Positions 31,578 to 40,672 of a DNA stretch of 64,000 nucleotides are shown here, in pieces. Under the pieces are notes generated by a model that saw nothing but the letters and a program-made list of their open reading frames with translations, had not been told where the DNA came from and did not search any database. The translations under genes and the position numbers were made by a program. The DNA comes from Atrina japonica (Eukaryota; Mollusca; Bivalvia; Pterioida; Pinnidae). Numbering within the stretch: position 1 is the stretch's first letter; the number at the start of each line of letters is the position of its first letter. The stretch is taken from contig BROG01000043.1 of NCBI GenBank assembly GCA_030159075.1, positions 878,001 to 942,000 on the forward strand. Direction: 5' to 3'.

Positions 31578-32134
31578 GATTTCTCTCTGTGTGCACTCTG
31601 ATGGGATGTCAGTCTATGTCATACCCATCAGGTCACGTGATCCCATGAATCGTATCTCTGTACTCGCTTCCCATTTCCCATGTTTTCTCTTATTTCTTTT
31701 CTCTCATTTCTTCTCTTTTTCTCTCTCCACATGTTCACCTTTCTCTCATTTCTTTGTCTCTCTCTCATTTCTTCTCTCTCTCCACATGTTCACCTTTCTC
31801 TTATTTCTGTTTTCTCTCTCTCATGCACACCCCACCTTTTCTTTCTACTTTATATTGTTTTTTAACTCATAAATAACTCATAAACAAGTCTATTCACTCA
31901 ACATTTTATCACCCCCCTCAAACTAGAAGTAGTTCTTGGAGGATTAGGGCCGTCCCTCTAAGACTACGTACAGTGATACCAAAAAGCAAAATAATAATAA
32001 TAATAAAATAAAAAAAAACAACAACAAAGAGTTTATTACGTCTCACTACTACGGTTTGATCTTGCCCATACAGCGCGGAGCAAAAGAACGTCAGCTTTTG
32101 TCCTAGATCGGTCGGTTCGGATTCCTTGACGTAA
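31578..32134. repeat. Pyrimidine-rich repeat region
   Basis: 31,680-31,830 is made of two to three copies of a ~54 bp CT-rich unit with ctccacatgttcacctttctc. It lies in the upstream region of the 96-codon gene and the downstream region of the protease gene. An A/T-rich run (ataataataataataaaataaaaaaaa) is at 31,989-32,016. The open frames listed on these bases are low-complexity. Confidence 0.6.
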
Positions 32135-32574
32135 TTAAACCCATACTTGTCGTGACTGACAGGCCTGATACATGGTTGATTTAGGTACAGGTATACGATA
32201 ATGCTCTCTAAACCATCTCCAAACAAAACGATCGTTTAGTAAAGGATCAATGTTTCTTCTTCTTGGTCTAGGTTGAGGACTTAACGATTGAAATAAAACA
32301 TGACTAGGGACACCTCGATGTCTTTGACGTAAATAATACACACAGTAATGTCCACAAACTTTGGTGCGAGGGGTGTTGATACATCTGCTGATTATAAATC
32401 ACTCGATCTGCATGGCGTTTCATAAACTGATAGATATCAGGATAGATCCATGGAGGTAGCCCCATAAGAGTCAAAATATTCAGCAGTCTGTTGACCTATG
32501 AAATGAATGGCAACCCAATGCTCTCCTGGTTGATCGTGAGGATCTGTATTAACGATAAATGAAATGTTTGCCAT
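32135..32574 (-). pseudogene. Adenain-like cysteine protease, two one-base breaks
   Basis: From the ATG at 32,574 the frame reads through NTDPHDQPGEHWVAIHF (catalytic His in HWVAI) and EYFDSYG (the acidic residue). A one-base G insertion after TATG shifts the frame. The catalytic Cys region VCGHYCVYYLRQR is in the frame 32,135-32,341 after a second one-base insertion (T run near 32,350). The family is the adenovirus-type maturation protease found in Polintons and virophages, which cuts structural proteins during assembly. Both breaks are in homopolymers, so error or recent decay are both possible. Confidence 0.85.
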
Positions 32575-32703
32575 TATGGTAGATAGTCCGGTAAAAACGT
32601 CTCTGGGTATATACTCCGCCGAACGAAGGTCCTACATAAGGGTCTCGTGATAAAATACTATTGATATTGATGAGCATTCAAGCCTTGAATACTTTGCATG
32701 GTT

Positions 32704-34046
32704 TCAATAGTCTATAGCCACTTCTCTCTGTTTGTTGATTTCTAATACGTTATCAAATTCTCCATAGACAATGCAGTTCACACTCTCTGCTAAAGCTTGA
32801 GCAAATTGAAGTTCGATGCGTAAATTTCCTGTTTTTATCCAGTGTAACTTGCTCTGATCATTGTCTTGATCAGCTGTCAAATCAAAACACCACAAGGTAA
32901 ACCCTTTTCTATAGTTGTCAATGGTCACGGAAGGGGCCCAGTCTTCTCCTAATCGACCTAATCCTTGATATAAGCTCAAGTATGAGCGCAAGTACAAGTT
33001 GTTTTCAAAGTCAGGTTCTAAAGGGACGAGTGCAAAGACTTTCTCCATTGATACTAACATCCACTTTATTGACATTAAAATGTTGAAAATAAAAAGGATT
33101 CTTTGTCGCATCCCCATTGAAAGCGGCATTGCTCACCATACCTACTACTATACGTTTTGGCATTTGACCTTGATACAAATGATCTGTAATCTTTGAACGT
33201 GTCCCCAGCAGGAATGGTAAACGTTTTCACTTCTACACGTCTCAAGGGAAATTTTGCAGTACTGGTATTTATCTGTTCGATCATCTGATTCAGTAAAGTT
33301 GCAATGGGTTTCACTTTACGTACCACTAGATACATTTGTAATATCTTCAAATAACCTAATTCACCTCCTCCACACATCATGTAAAAGGGTTCACGACTTC
33401 TATTAAACCTTAGACGTACATCTATACCATTAGGTAGAAATCGTTTCTGTTCAAACAGATCCAAATGGAGACGATCCATCATATTAAAGGTTTTACTTTC
33501 ACTGATACGTTCATGACGATCAGCTAATCCTGAGTTTTTCTCGGCGACATCATCAGCATGAGGATTCAACTTGTCAAATCGTCCAGGTTGATCCTTGTAC
33601 CATAAACTGGTAGCACTAATCTGATATTTTAGCGTTTCGTTAGAAAAGGACAGCAACTTTTCGAGATAAGCTCGATAGGGATAGGTATCGGTTTCAGGAG
33701 TGATCACTTTTTCCATTTAGATTACAATCGATCTCGGAAAACAAACTATGCAGCAAATTGTTGACGGGAGTGATTTGAGTATCATTTGCTAGATCAGTTC
33801 CATCTTGTTTGACGATTTTAGCTTCTACGTACAACATAGGTCTGGTTTCAAATCCAAATACTCATCGCCTTGTCCTTTGATTTCAAACTCAATAGGAGCA
33901 GATTGTGTATTGACACTAGAGATGGGGTAATATTCCACCCATCTTCCTTCTTCTAAGGTTACATTGGTGGGAGGGACATTAAACAACTCTAAAGCTTCAC
34001 TACTACACTCACAGGAATCTTTTTGCATCATCATCTTGTTAGTCAA
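32704..34046 (-). pseudogene. Major capsid protein of the inner element, broken
   Basis: About 447 codons in three main pieces (33,825-34,046; 33,075-33,716; 32,704-33,129). N-terminus: CSSEALELFNVPPTNVTLEE, EGRWVEYYPISSV and FEIKGQGDEYLDL. The middle piece has TDTYPYRAYLEKLLSF, LWYKDQPGRFD and DLFEQKRFLPNGIDVRLRF. The C-terminus has [14 protein letters not shown] and [20 protein letters not shown]. This is the Polinton double-jelly-roll capsid family (C. elegans F54H12.2-like), which forms hexons of an icosahedral virion. Frame breaks at about 33,830, 33,715 and 33,100. It belongs to a different capsid group from that of the outer element. Confidence 0.88.
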
Positions 34047-34078
34047 AGATATCTTGCTCTCTTCCGACCTGTTTAGAT

Positions 34079-34591
34079 TTACTTGTAGAAGTAGACTGAA
34101 AGGGACGGCTCGTTCGTTTCTTTTTTTATACTACTGTTCGTATGACTCGTTGTTCCTGTTCGTTTCTTGCCTGCTAAACGAGAAGCGACATGAGAGGGGG
34201 CACGAGCTAATGTTTTCTTAGGACCCGTCATTAAGTTGCTCACGGCTTCTTTTCCTCGTTGAACAAGAGCATTTTTCAATGAACGTTTATTTTGTATCAC
34301 ATCCATACCCGTATTCAAAGCAAATTTAGCTATGAGGAATGGCTTTCGTCATGGTAGGTTTGAGAGTCTGACCAAATACCTTTGCCATATTGCATATCAG
34401 ATGCTCTAGGACTAAATGCTCCTACGAGTGTATTGACGATACTCCCTGCAAGTCTTAATGGATTGATGATCCCACCTCTCTGAGGAGAGATCAGACCATG
34501 AGTTGTTCTCGTTAACGATTGAGTCAGTTTAGGGAAGAGAAGCCCATTAGCCTTTCTGACGGGGTACCCCTTTATGAACGATGAGTGTCAT
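34079..34591 (-). pseudogene. Basic minor virion protein, broken
   Basis: Starts MTLIVHKGVPRQKGYGLF-like at 34,591 (the G-V-P-x-Q-x-GYG motif is common to this Polinton family). It ends in the open frame 34,079-34,318 with NKRSLKNALVQRGKEAVSNL and a Lys/Arg-rich tail (GKKRTGTTSHTNSSIKKE). Two or more frame breaks lie near 34,520 and 34,330. It lies directly upstream of the capsid gene with a 32-base gap. A core or minor coat role is inferred from position and charge. Confidence 0.6.
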
Positions 34592-34658
34592 AATGTGTCA
34601 CTATCAATACAGTCCTTAGGAATGGATTCAAACGTGGGAACTTGAAGTCTTTATAGAT

Positions 34659-34865
34659 TCAATGATTTGCTTTGGAAGGTAGTTTCATACTAGGATTAGG
34701 CATGATGTACCCCATACACCCACTTAACATAACCATCCAGAACTGACTATTGTCATCTTTCAAAGGGGCCAAATGAACGACACAAGCTATGATGATAGTA
34801 AAGGCAAGAATGACTTGAACAAAGAATACAATTTCATTCCGAGGTATGTTTTCTCCGCACCATTT
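34659..34865 (-). pseudogene. Small membrane protein
   Basis: Minus-strand frame with one strong membrane helix (NEIVFFVQVILAFTIIIACV) and the tail MLSGCMGYIMPNPSMKLPSK. The G-Y-x-x-PNP ending matches small hydrophobic proteins I associate with Polinton clusters. The upstream ATG is in another frame, so a break near 34,855 is likely. 34,592-34,658 holds no separate gene. Confidence 0.5.
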
Positions 34866-34957
34866 CCAAGTTAGTACTAGGCGTATGATGACTCACTCTA
34901 TCGGGTGTTTGCTCGGAGGGCTCATTGTTAACTCTGATAGACACTCGGCTTACGAGT

Positions 34958-36069
34958 CTACTGGTCGATCAAGTTGGATTTGGGGATCCATGAATCAAAA
35001 CGTAGAAGGATATCCTTTCCAATGTACCTTCACTTCTTCTATAACACGATTTTTACCTACACGCCTTTTTCTATGATCGAGAATCTCGTCGACTTCATAA
35101 ACATCATCTGTTTTCACAAGGGTTGTAATTCAGATTCGTAAAACGTACCTTCCAATCGTTCTTGGTGATCATCCTGGATGTAATACACATAAGGATAACG
35201 ATCAGGTACTCGTTTCTCGACCGTGAACAGTTCCGTGGTCCAGTTAGGTAAGTATCCCTTATCAAATGTACGCTTTACTTTACTGATACGTACGCGATCA
35301 CCTGTATGAAACTTGGGCAATGGACAATTTTTAGAAGGGGTACCATATAAGGTCTCCCAGACTTCTAACACATTGGAAGGATTGACTTCTATGGGACTTC
35401 TACCGATACTACGATGATACGATTGATTATAAGCTTGAACAATCTGGGGGTAGAACGTCAACATATCGACGTGAACGAGTATGAGTAAAATATCTCCACA
35501 TGCGAGCTTTTAGGGTCCTTTGAAAGCGTTTCTACAATACTAGCTTTTGTTTCTGTATTGTCTGTCGTAAAGAGGAAATGAATATCATGAAACGTACGAC
35601 GAAATTCACGATTCAAAAACTCTTTTCCTTTATCGGATTGTATACGAATAGGACGTCGTCCTTTAGCTTGTTTTAATACTGCTTGAAACCCTCGTACCAT
35701 TTCTTTGGCAGATTTATTTTTCAAAGGGATGACCCAAGCATATTTAGATAGAACATCAATGACACATAAGAGAAACGTATACCCATCATTGTGTGTCTTG
35801 ATGTTGGATACATCCGCTAAATCTAATTGCCATTGTTCATCCATATCTCGTTTGGTTACGAGGAAACTTTCTCTTGATAGATTTATGAAGCGTATACGTG
35901 TCTTTGTTCTTTCAACCATTGTTTGACTTCATTTAGAGAAATGGGGGTACTTTCGACGTTTCACTTCTCGATAGAGAGGTTGTACACCTGCATAACCACC
36001 CCGATTAGAAGGATCATAATAGATGGATGCTAATTTGGCATTTTGCGAAGATTTTGAGTTTTGATCCAT
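34958..36069 (-). pseudogene. Polinton integrase (inner) with chromodomain, broken
   Basis: From the ATG at 36,069: IYYDPSNRGGYAGVQPLYRE (typical N-terminus). The catalytic core follows: QWQLDLADVSNIKTHNDGY (Asp), IRIQSDKGKEFLNREF (Asp) and DNTETKASIVE (Glu). The C-terminal domain has FHTGDRVRISKVKRTFDKGY and YYIQDDHQERLEGTFYESEL. The last part, YEVDEILDHRKRR..VHWKGYPSTF, ends near 34,958 and is a chromodomain, which can steer insertion by binding histone tails. Breaks near 35,945, 35,880, 35,525 and 35,010. Its likely product, the 6-bp duplication, is present at the element's ends. Confidence 0.9.
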
Positions 36070-36099
36070 TCTGGAAGATGAGAACTCTTTTTAGATTTT

Positions 36100-36921
36100 T
36101 TAATGGTTAGACCAGGCCGTAGGAGTCAATCTTTGCCAATCCTTCACCATTTTCTGACTAAGGGGTGTCTTTGCAGAATCTTTTATGTCATTAGAAGGAA
36201 GAGAAGGCATAGCGTCATAGAACCCTGTGTCATCTTCATCATCATTATCCAGAGGTTTAGGGGTACTCATAGCCTTTGGTTTTACAATAGGTTGATTCAT
36301 CACTTTGATATAATTAGGGTTACGTATCCAATCACGAGGAACATTCGATTCCACTAATCCTTTTACAAAACTATCAAGTCCCGAGGGTTGATACCCTTTT
36401 CTAGGTTGTGTTCGTAAAGCATAAGTTACGAGATCGACCATATTGGTCCCAGGGACGGTCTTTCCTTTGTATTGTATTTGACCGTCTTTTTCCCATGTTA
36501 GTACATCAGAATGTTTCTTGAGATGTTTAAATAACAGAGGGACTTTTGGTTTTAATAGAGCAGTGACACTGGATGAAATAGCTGTCATAAGATCTTGACC
36601 ATCAGAAGACATTTCAGTTTTAACATCATCTTTGACTTCTTTGACTTTATCTGTTTTCAGAGACCAAGGTCTCTCTTCTACAGGATGACGAGCTTGTTGT
36701 AGATACGTACGGTATCGATGAAATTCTTGACCAAACTTGGCTACCTTAGCTTCAGGAGTCAAATCATCACGATCTACAATCGTATCTAATTCATTACCTA
36801 AACGCACCGAAGATGCTACTTCAGGTGTATGAGGCAAAGGATATAAACTCTTCTTTCTCTCCATTGTTTGAGTTTCTTCCATGGTCCTCTCGGGAACTAA
36901 GATCATTTTTCGTGTGCTCAT
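36100..36921 (-). CDS. Conserved Polinton protein, MSTRKM family
   Basis: 274 codons from the Met at 36,921 (MSTRKMILVPERTMEET). The open frame in fact runs on upstream to 36,999 in frame with the hydrophobic end of the next gene. Middle: FGQEFHRYRTYLQQARHP. C-terminal half: YKGKTVPGTNMVDLVTYALR and a GLDSFVKGLVESNVPRDWI helix, then an acidic stretch (DNDDEDD). I know this family from Polintons of molluscs and fish as a conserved gene of unknown function. It is the longest unbroken gene of the inner element. Confidence 0.7.
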   Translation of the reverse strand: MSTRKMILVPERTMEETQTMERKKSLYPLPHTPEVASSVRLGNELDTIVDRDDLTPEAKVAKFGQEFHRYRTYLQQARHPVEERPWSLKTDKVKEVKDDVKTEMSSDGQDLMTAISSSVTALLKPKVPLLFKHLKKHSDVLTWEKDGQIQYKGKTVPGTNMVDLVTYALRTQPRKGYQPSGLDSFVKGLVESNVPRDWIRNPNYIKVMNQPIVKPKAMSTPKPLDNDDEDDTGFYDAMPSLPSNDIKDSAKTPLSQKMVKDWQRLTPTAWSNH

Positions 36922-37294
36922 GGTTATAGAATAGATTTTAAGACAGGAGAAAGCTATGGCTCCTAGTAATGGCGCTAATAAGGGTAAGATAGGTAACACA
37001 CCACCCTGTTGATTCGTTAGAAATTCGACGTCGTTGAGGGACAGTCAATTGAGGATGAACTAGTTTTCTTAAGACCCGTTTTTCTTTGAACCCAAGTGCT
37101 GTTTCTGGCGTTTTTGTTAAAGGAATCACTCCTTTTATGATGTTATACACCACTTCACAAATTTTCATGATCGTATCATCAGGGGCATACCGTAAGATCA
37201 TCTTTTTAAACTCAAAAGGGTACTGCTTTTGTCCTAAGACTTTAATCAAAGCAGCATGAGATTCAAGCCCATGCTTACTTTTTCGTGGTGCCAT
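36922..37294 (-). pseudogene. Conserved small Polinton protein with hydrophobic end
   Basis: Starts MAPRKSKHGLESHAALIKVL at 37,294. Core: EVVYNIIKGVIPLTKTPETA and FKEKRVLRKLVHPQL. Near 37,005 a one-base break shifts the frame. The matching hydrophobic C-terminus (LPILPLLAPLLGAIAF) then lies in the frame of the MSTRKM gene. The core 'IxxGxIPLTK..K..LRKL..' plus a Gly/hydrophobic end is a recurrent Polinton family. The next upstream gene carries a diverged version of the same pattern. Confidence 0.65.
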
Positions 37295-37360
37295 GATGTC
37301 ACTACAACTAAGTATTCTATACAAATGACTCAATACATGATCTGAGGTAGTTTTATAAAC

Positions 37361-38358
37361 CTATATCAACATAGGATGTTGAAGTCGTTTATGATCTTGA
37401 AGTTCTTTACTCGTAGTAAAAAGAGCCCGACACCATAGACATTTGTAGCTATTCATATATGAAGTAGCCTGTGTCTTAGGCTGACTGGTGATGGGAGATC
37501 CAAAGGTAGAAGCAAACGAAGGTAAACGAGTAGACTTTGGAGTAGATGTAACATGTTTGTTCAGCTGAGATGATACATCTTTAGCAGTTAAAGGTTTGGT
37601 AATAAGGGAAATAACAAAGACTGCTTGGGAGTATTAGTAGGAGTAGACTTCTTAGGTACATTCAGTGCCTGTAGGACTGCTTTAGTGCGCCTTAGTAATA
37701 GAAGGTTGTTTCCGTTGTGTAATTTTGATATTAGGTCTACCAGGAAAGACGTATAGGTTGTCCAAAGATAGATGTTGCAGTAGCAGAAGTTCCTGCTACA
37801 GGGCTGTTTGGTTACAGGTGGAGTCGGTATTCGTGTAGGAGTAGCCTGATTCATTGTATTAGCTTCACGAATCTGTTTCAGATTTAGTTTTAGAAACCAA
37901 TGGTGGGTTCTTCTTCTTAGGACTCTTCTTCTTCTTAGGACTCTTCTTCTTTTTAGGGCTCTGCTTTCTCTGCTTAGGAAGAGGGTTTTTTTTTTCTTTT
38001 TAGGTGCAGTGTTCTTCTTGAGACGACTAGCCCACTGTAACAGGGATCGAATGATTACCCCACCTAAGAACCCTGCCCCTCCTCGTTTTAAGATAGCAGT
38101 TTTCTTAGCTTCTTCATCAGCTTTTGGGGTCAGCAATTATTTGTAAATGATCAGCATTTTCTCTGTTATTAACGTTGCTGTAGGTTTAGTCACTGGAATG
38201 GTACCAGACAGAAGATTTTTAGCCCCCATACCAAACCATTTCAATAAAGCGTCTCTACCTAATTCTAACAGTTCTTGACGTCTGACGGGATCTTTCTCCA
38301 ATTGTAATTTTCTTAGAGTAGTCACCAGTTTACTGGTGGCTTTAGGTAAAGGATTCAT
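37361..38358 (-). pseudogene. Basic protein with SPKK-like repeats and a C2H2 finger, broken
   Basis: N-terminus at 38,358 (MNPLPKATSKLVTTLRKLQL) with MGAKNLLSGTIPVTK, parallel to the previous gene's NIIKGVIPLTK. Then KKTAILKRGGAGFLGGVIIR. After a break in an A-run (37,989-37,998) the frame reads QSPKKKKSPKKKKSPKKK, histone-tail-like. A Thr/Pro/Ser linker follows. Near 37,440-37,365 comes YKCLWCRALFTTSKELQDHK ending RLQH, a C2H2 zinc finger (C-x2-C-x12-H-x4-H), and a stop at 37,361. Breaks near 38,140, 37,990 and 37,600. DNA condensation or core-protein role is inferred from charge. It could also be two genes. Confidence 0.55.
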
Positions 38359-38410
38359 GATTCTACGTTAACAGGAATACGAGAAATGACACCCTAGAGA
38401 AAGTGACTGT

Positions 38411-39080
38411 CTACTTATAAGTTGTATACAACACTATTCCTCCCGTAAACCAAGGATGAAACAGATCTGATCTTAATCTTAGATTATCAGGGGTAGACGA
38501 TGTGAGATCAATCAAGAGATAACCATGAGGACGATTTGTAGCATCGTGATAAGCATGGTTTATTAAACCTGGTAGGTCTAATTGACGTGATAAGCTGGTC
38601 ACTTGAGATTTATCTCTAGGATTCTTAAAACAGGACGAGATAATGAGCATTCAGACTTATGGTACGATATTGTTTAGCACGATCAAACAATTTTTGAGTG
38701 ATGTAGATCACACTTGTGTTTCGATGATGAGCTTTACGTGTAAACCATTCTACGATAGAATCGAGAGCTTTACTGCCCATCATATCATCAAAGACAAGTA
38801 GGTGACGACGAGTTGGATCAGAAACTAAGACTTCGTCATCCTCAGGTATATTTTGAACGAAGTGAACTTGATGTTCCCGTTGTAAGATTTCATAAGCAGG
38901 TTGTCATTCACGATAACACCATACAATTTTGTCGGGAGGGGAATGAATCCATTGATCCTTCCATTCTATCAACTGTTTTACAAATACAGTATTCCCTGAT
39001 TTGGTAGGTCCCGCCACAACCATGGTAAATTCATGCTTTAATTGTATCGTATCGGGAGATATGGACTGATAGTAAGCCAT
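38411..39080 (-). pseudogene. Packaging ATPase (A32/FtsK-like), Walker A altered
   Basis: From the ATG at 39,080. The P-loop reads VVAGPTKSGNTVFVKQLIEW, with Asn in place of the catalytic Lys. Walker B is HLLVFDDMMGSKALD, followed by TSVIYITQ and a C-terminal part in frame 38,411-38,650 (DKSQVTSLSRQLDL, NRPHGYLLIDLTSST). The enzyme normally pumps the genome into the capsid. A TGA stop replaces a residue near 38,910, and a frame break lies near 38,645. It is the first gene of the minus cluster, divergent from the Pro-rich gene. Confidence 0.88.
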
Positions 39081-39344
39081 TTTAATACTAGTAATGAAAC
39101 TGAGAGATGTAGTATTATATACATGGTCACTTCAGTCATGTATGTATTATATACATAGTCACTTGAGTAGTGTATGCATAAAACATCTAAGGTATAAGAC
39201 AAAAACGTTCCGAGTAGTAGTAGTAGGAGTCATGAAACAACTCATACTCCGAATAGACCTCTGACGTCATTGATTGCGTGCGCGTTTCATAGTCTCTATA
39301 TAAACCAGACATTTGGTGTGACTCGGTATCAGTTCATCATTATC
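39081..39344. promoter_or_regulatory. Divergent promoter region
   Basis: 264 bp between the ATPase (-) and the Pro-rich gene (+). On the plus side: a CRE-type TGACGTCA (39,262-39,269), a TATA box TATATAAA (39,297-39,304) and an initiator-like tcagttc about 30 bases later. On the minus side: a duplicated tatatacatggtcactt/agtcactt block (39,118-39,170). The layout fits RNA polymerase II promoters for both directions. Confidence 0.65.
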
Positions 39345-39686
39345 ATGGACAGGATTGAAGATATCCCTAGTGAAAGTGATTTCGTCAGAGGCATTCATCG
39401 GTGTTCGTCGCCGATGAGAAAAGTAACGATAGTGCGGCCTACTCCCCGTCGACCAGCGTTTCTAGCACGTCCGCCGCCACCACCACCTTTCAGCTCTAGG
39501 GTACCACCCCCTAGACCTCCTCCACCCAGGGCTGTACCATCAGCGCCTCCGCTGCCTGAGCTGCAGTATACCATGGCTCAAGCAGATTTGAGGTTACTGA
39601 GGCTGCAGGAGCAAGACATTAGAGGCCTGATCAAGGAAAAAAAAGCCGAAGTCAGTCAGTTGCGACGTCTGATGGACGGGGAATAG
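39345..39686 (+). CDS. Proline-rich coiled-coil protein with histone-type 3' end
   Basis: 113 codons from the ATG at 39,345, 41 bases after the TATA box (an upstream in-frame Met is before the TATA box and is not used). Residues ~30-70 are Pro/Arg-rich (RPPPPPPFSSRVPPPRPPPP). Residues ~80-112 are a charged helix (ADLRLLRLQEQDIRGL, KEKKAEVSQLRRLM) that looks like a coiled coil. Unbroken. 25 bases after the stop is a perfect replication-dependent histone stem-loop, so its mRNA may be made without poly-A and in S phase (inference). Function unknown; Pro-rich plus coiled coil suits a scaffold or adaptor. Confidence 0.7.
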   Translation: MDRIEDIPSESDFVRGIHRCSSPMRKVTIVRPTPRRPAFLARPPPPPPFSSRVPPPRPPPPRAVPSAPPLPELQYTMAQADLRLLRLQEQDIRGLIKEKKAEVSQLRRLMDGE

Positions 39687-39711
39687 GGTTTTAACAACCC
39701 AAAAAACAAAC

Positions 39712-39727
39712 GGCCCTTTTCAGGGCC
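39712..39727 (+). promoter_or_regulatory. Histone-type mRNA 3' stem-loop
   Basis: GGCCCTTTTCAGGGCC matches the metazoan histone consensus GGYYYUUHUHARRRCC at every position (6-bp stem, loop TTTC). It has CAAAC before and ACC after. A purine-rich GAAAAGAAA at 39,741-39,749 lies 13 bases downstream, where the U7 snRNA-binding element is expected. In histone genes this signal binds SLBP and directs cleavage without polyadenylation. Confidence 0.85.
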
Positions 39728-39834
39728 ACCTAACTTACACGAAAAGAAACCTTAACTGAAACTATGCAGTTTTTGTATGTGTTATAATATAGTGCTAACC
39801 TATAATAAGTAAGTTAATTCTTTTTTTTTACTTG

Positions 39835-39990
39835 ATGGATTCAATTTTATCAGACAAAAATTTAAAACGAGGCAATTCTAAAAATAGTAACATAAAACAT
39901 TTGAGATTAAGTTCAGTTAGACTACTGAGAGCTCATTTGGCAGCCGAAGCTCGAAGAGTCAACATCGTCAGAAAAACTCTCTCTGGGTGA
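39835..39990 (+). CDS. Small basic protein
   Basis: 51 codons from the ATG at 39,835 to TGA at 39,988-39,990. The second half, SVRLLRAHLAAEARRVNIVR, is Arg-rich and helical. Two diverged inverted copies near 30.1 and 30.3 kb keep most of these residues (LRAHLRSKARRVNIVR-like; VKTHLRSEARGVNIIRK). The stop overlaps GGTGAGTG, which would also serve as a splice donor, so the unit might be an exon. No known family. Confidence 0.45.
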   Translation: MDSILSDKNLKRGNSKNSNIKHLRLSSVRLLRAHLAAEARRVNIVRKTLSG

Positions 39991-40672
39991 GTGTTTAATT
40001 TTTTTTTTTATATACAGTAGTACAAGAAATAATATAAAAATGATACAGATACTATTTTCACTATCTGAACTTTGATACTTGTTGAAACGACGTAAGTGAA
40101 CAACTTCATACTTTACACTTTACTACTTGTGTCACTTTGTCACTTGTGCTACTTGTGTCACTTTGAGACTTCATAACTTAGAACGTTGCACACATTGCAA
40201 ACTTTGAAACATGAGAACGGTACACACTTGATCACTTTGACAAACTTTGAGAACGACACAAACACTTGATCACTTTGACAAACTTTGAGAACAACACACA
40301 CACACACACTTGATCATTTTGACAAACTTTGAGTAAGTTACACACTTTCATGTTCTATGGTTCTCACTCCTGCCGTGAGATTAGTCAGTCCCTGAAAAAC
40401 TAGATATCCCATGATTCCATACCAAAGATGGCTACCCTTCCTAACCTTTCTGTTTCACTACCCACCCTCCCTCTCTGGTTTAGTGCCTACAGCCCATAAA
40501 GAGTCATCACCCCTTTTGTTCCACCCTATAGTCTATACAGAGTAATCGCCCTTTGTTTCATGTATACAGTCTATACAGAGTGATCTCCCTTTGTCCCATC
40601 CCTACAGTCTATACAGAGTAATCTCCCTTTGTTTCACCTATAGCGTCTATACAGAGTAATCTCCCTTTGTAC
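39991..40672. repeat. Right subterminal region of inner element with tandem repeats
   Basis: 40,080-40,345: repeats of cacttgatcactttgacaaactttgagaac. 40,490-40,672: about five copies of a ~43 bp unit containing gtctatacagagtaatcTCCCTTTGT. No gene was found. Confidence 0.75.

Noticed and set aside
31576..31872. Ser/Phe/Leu-rich plus-strand ORFs
   Set aside because: Low-complexity CT-rich repeat, no conserved features.
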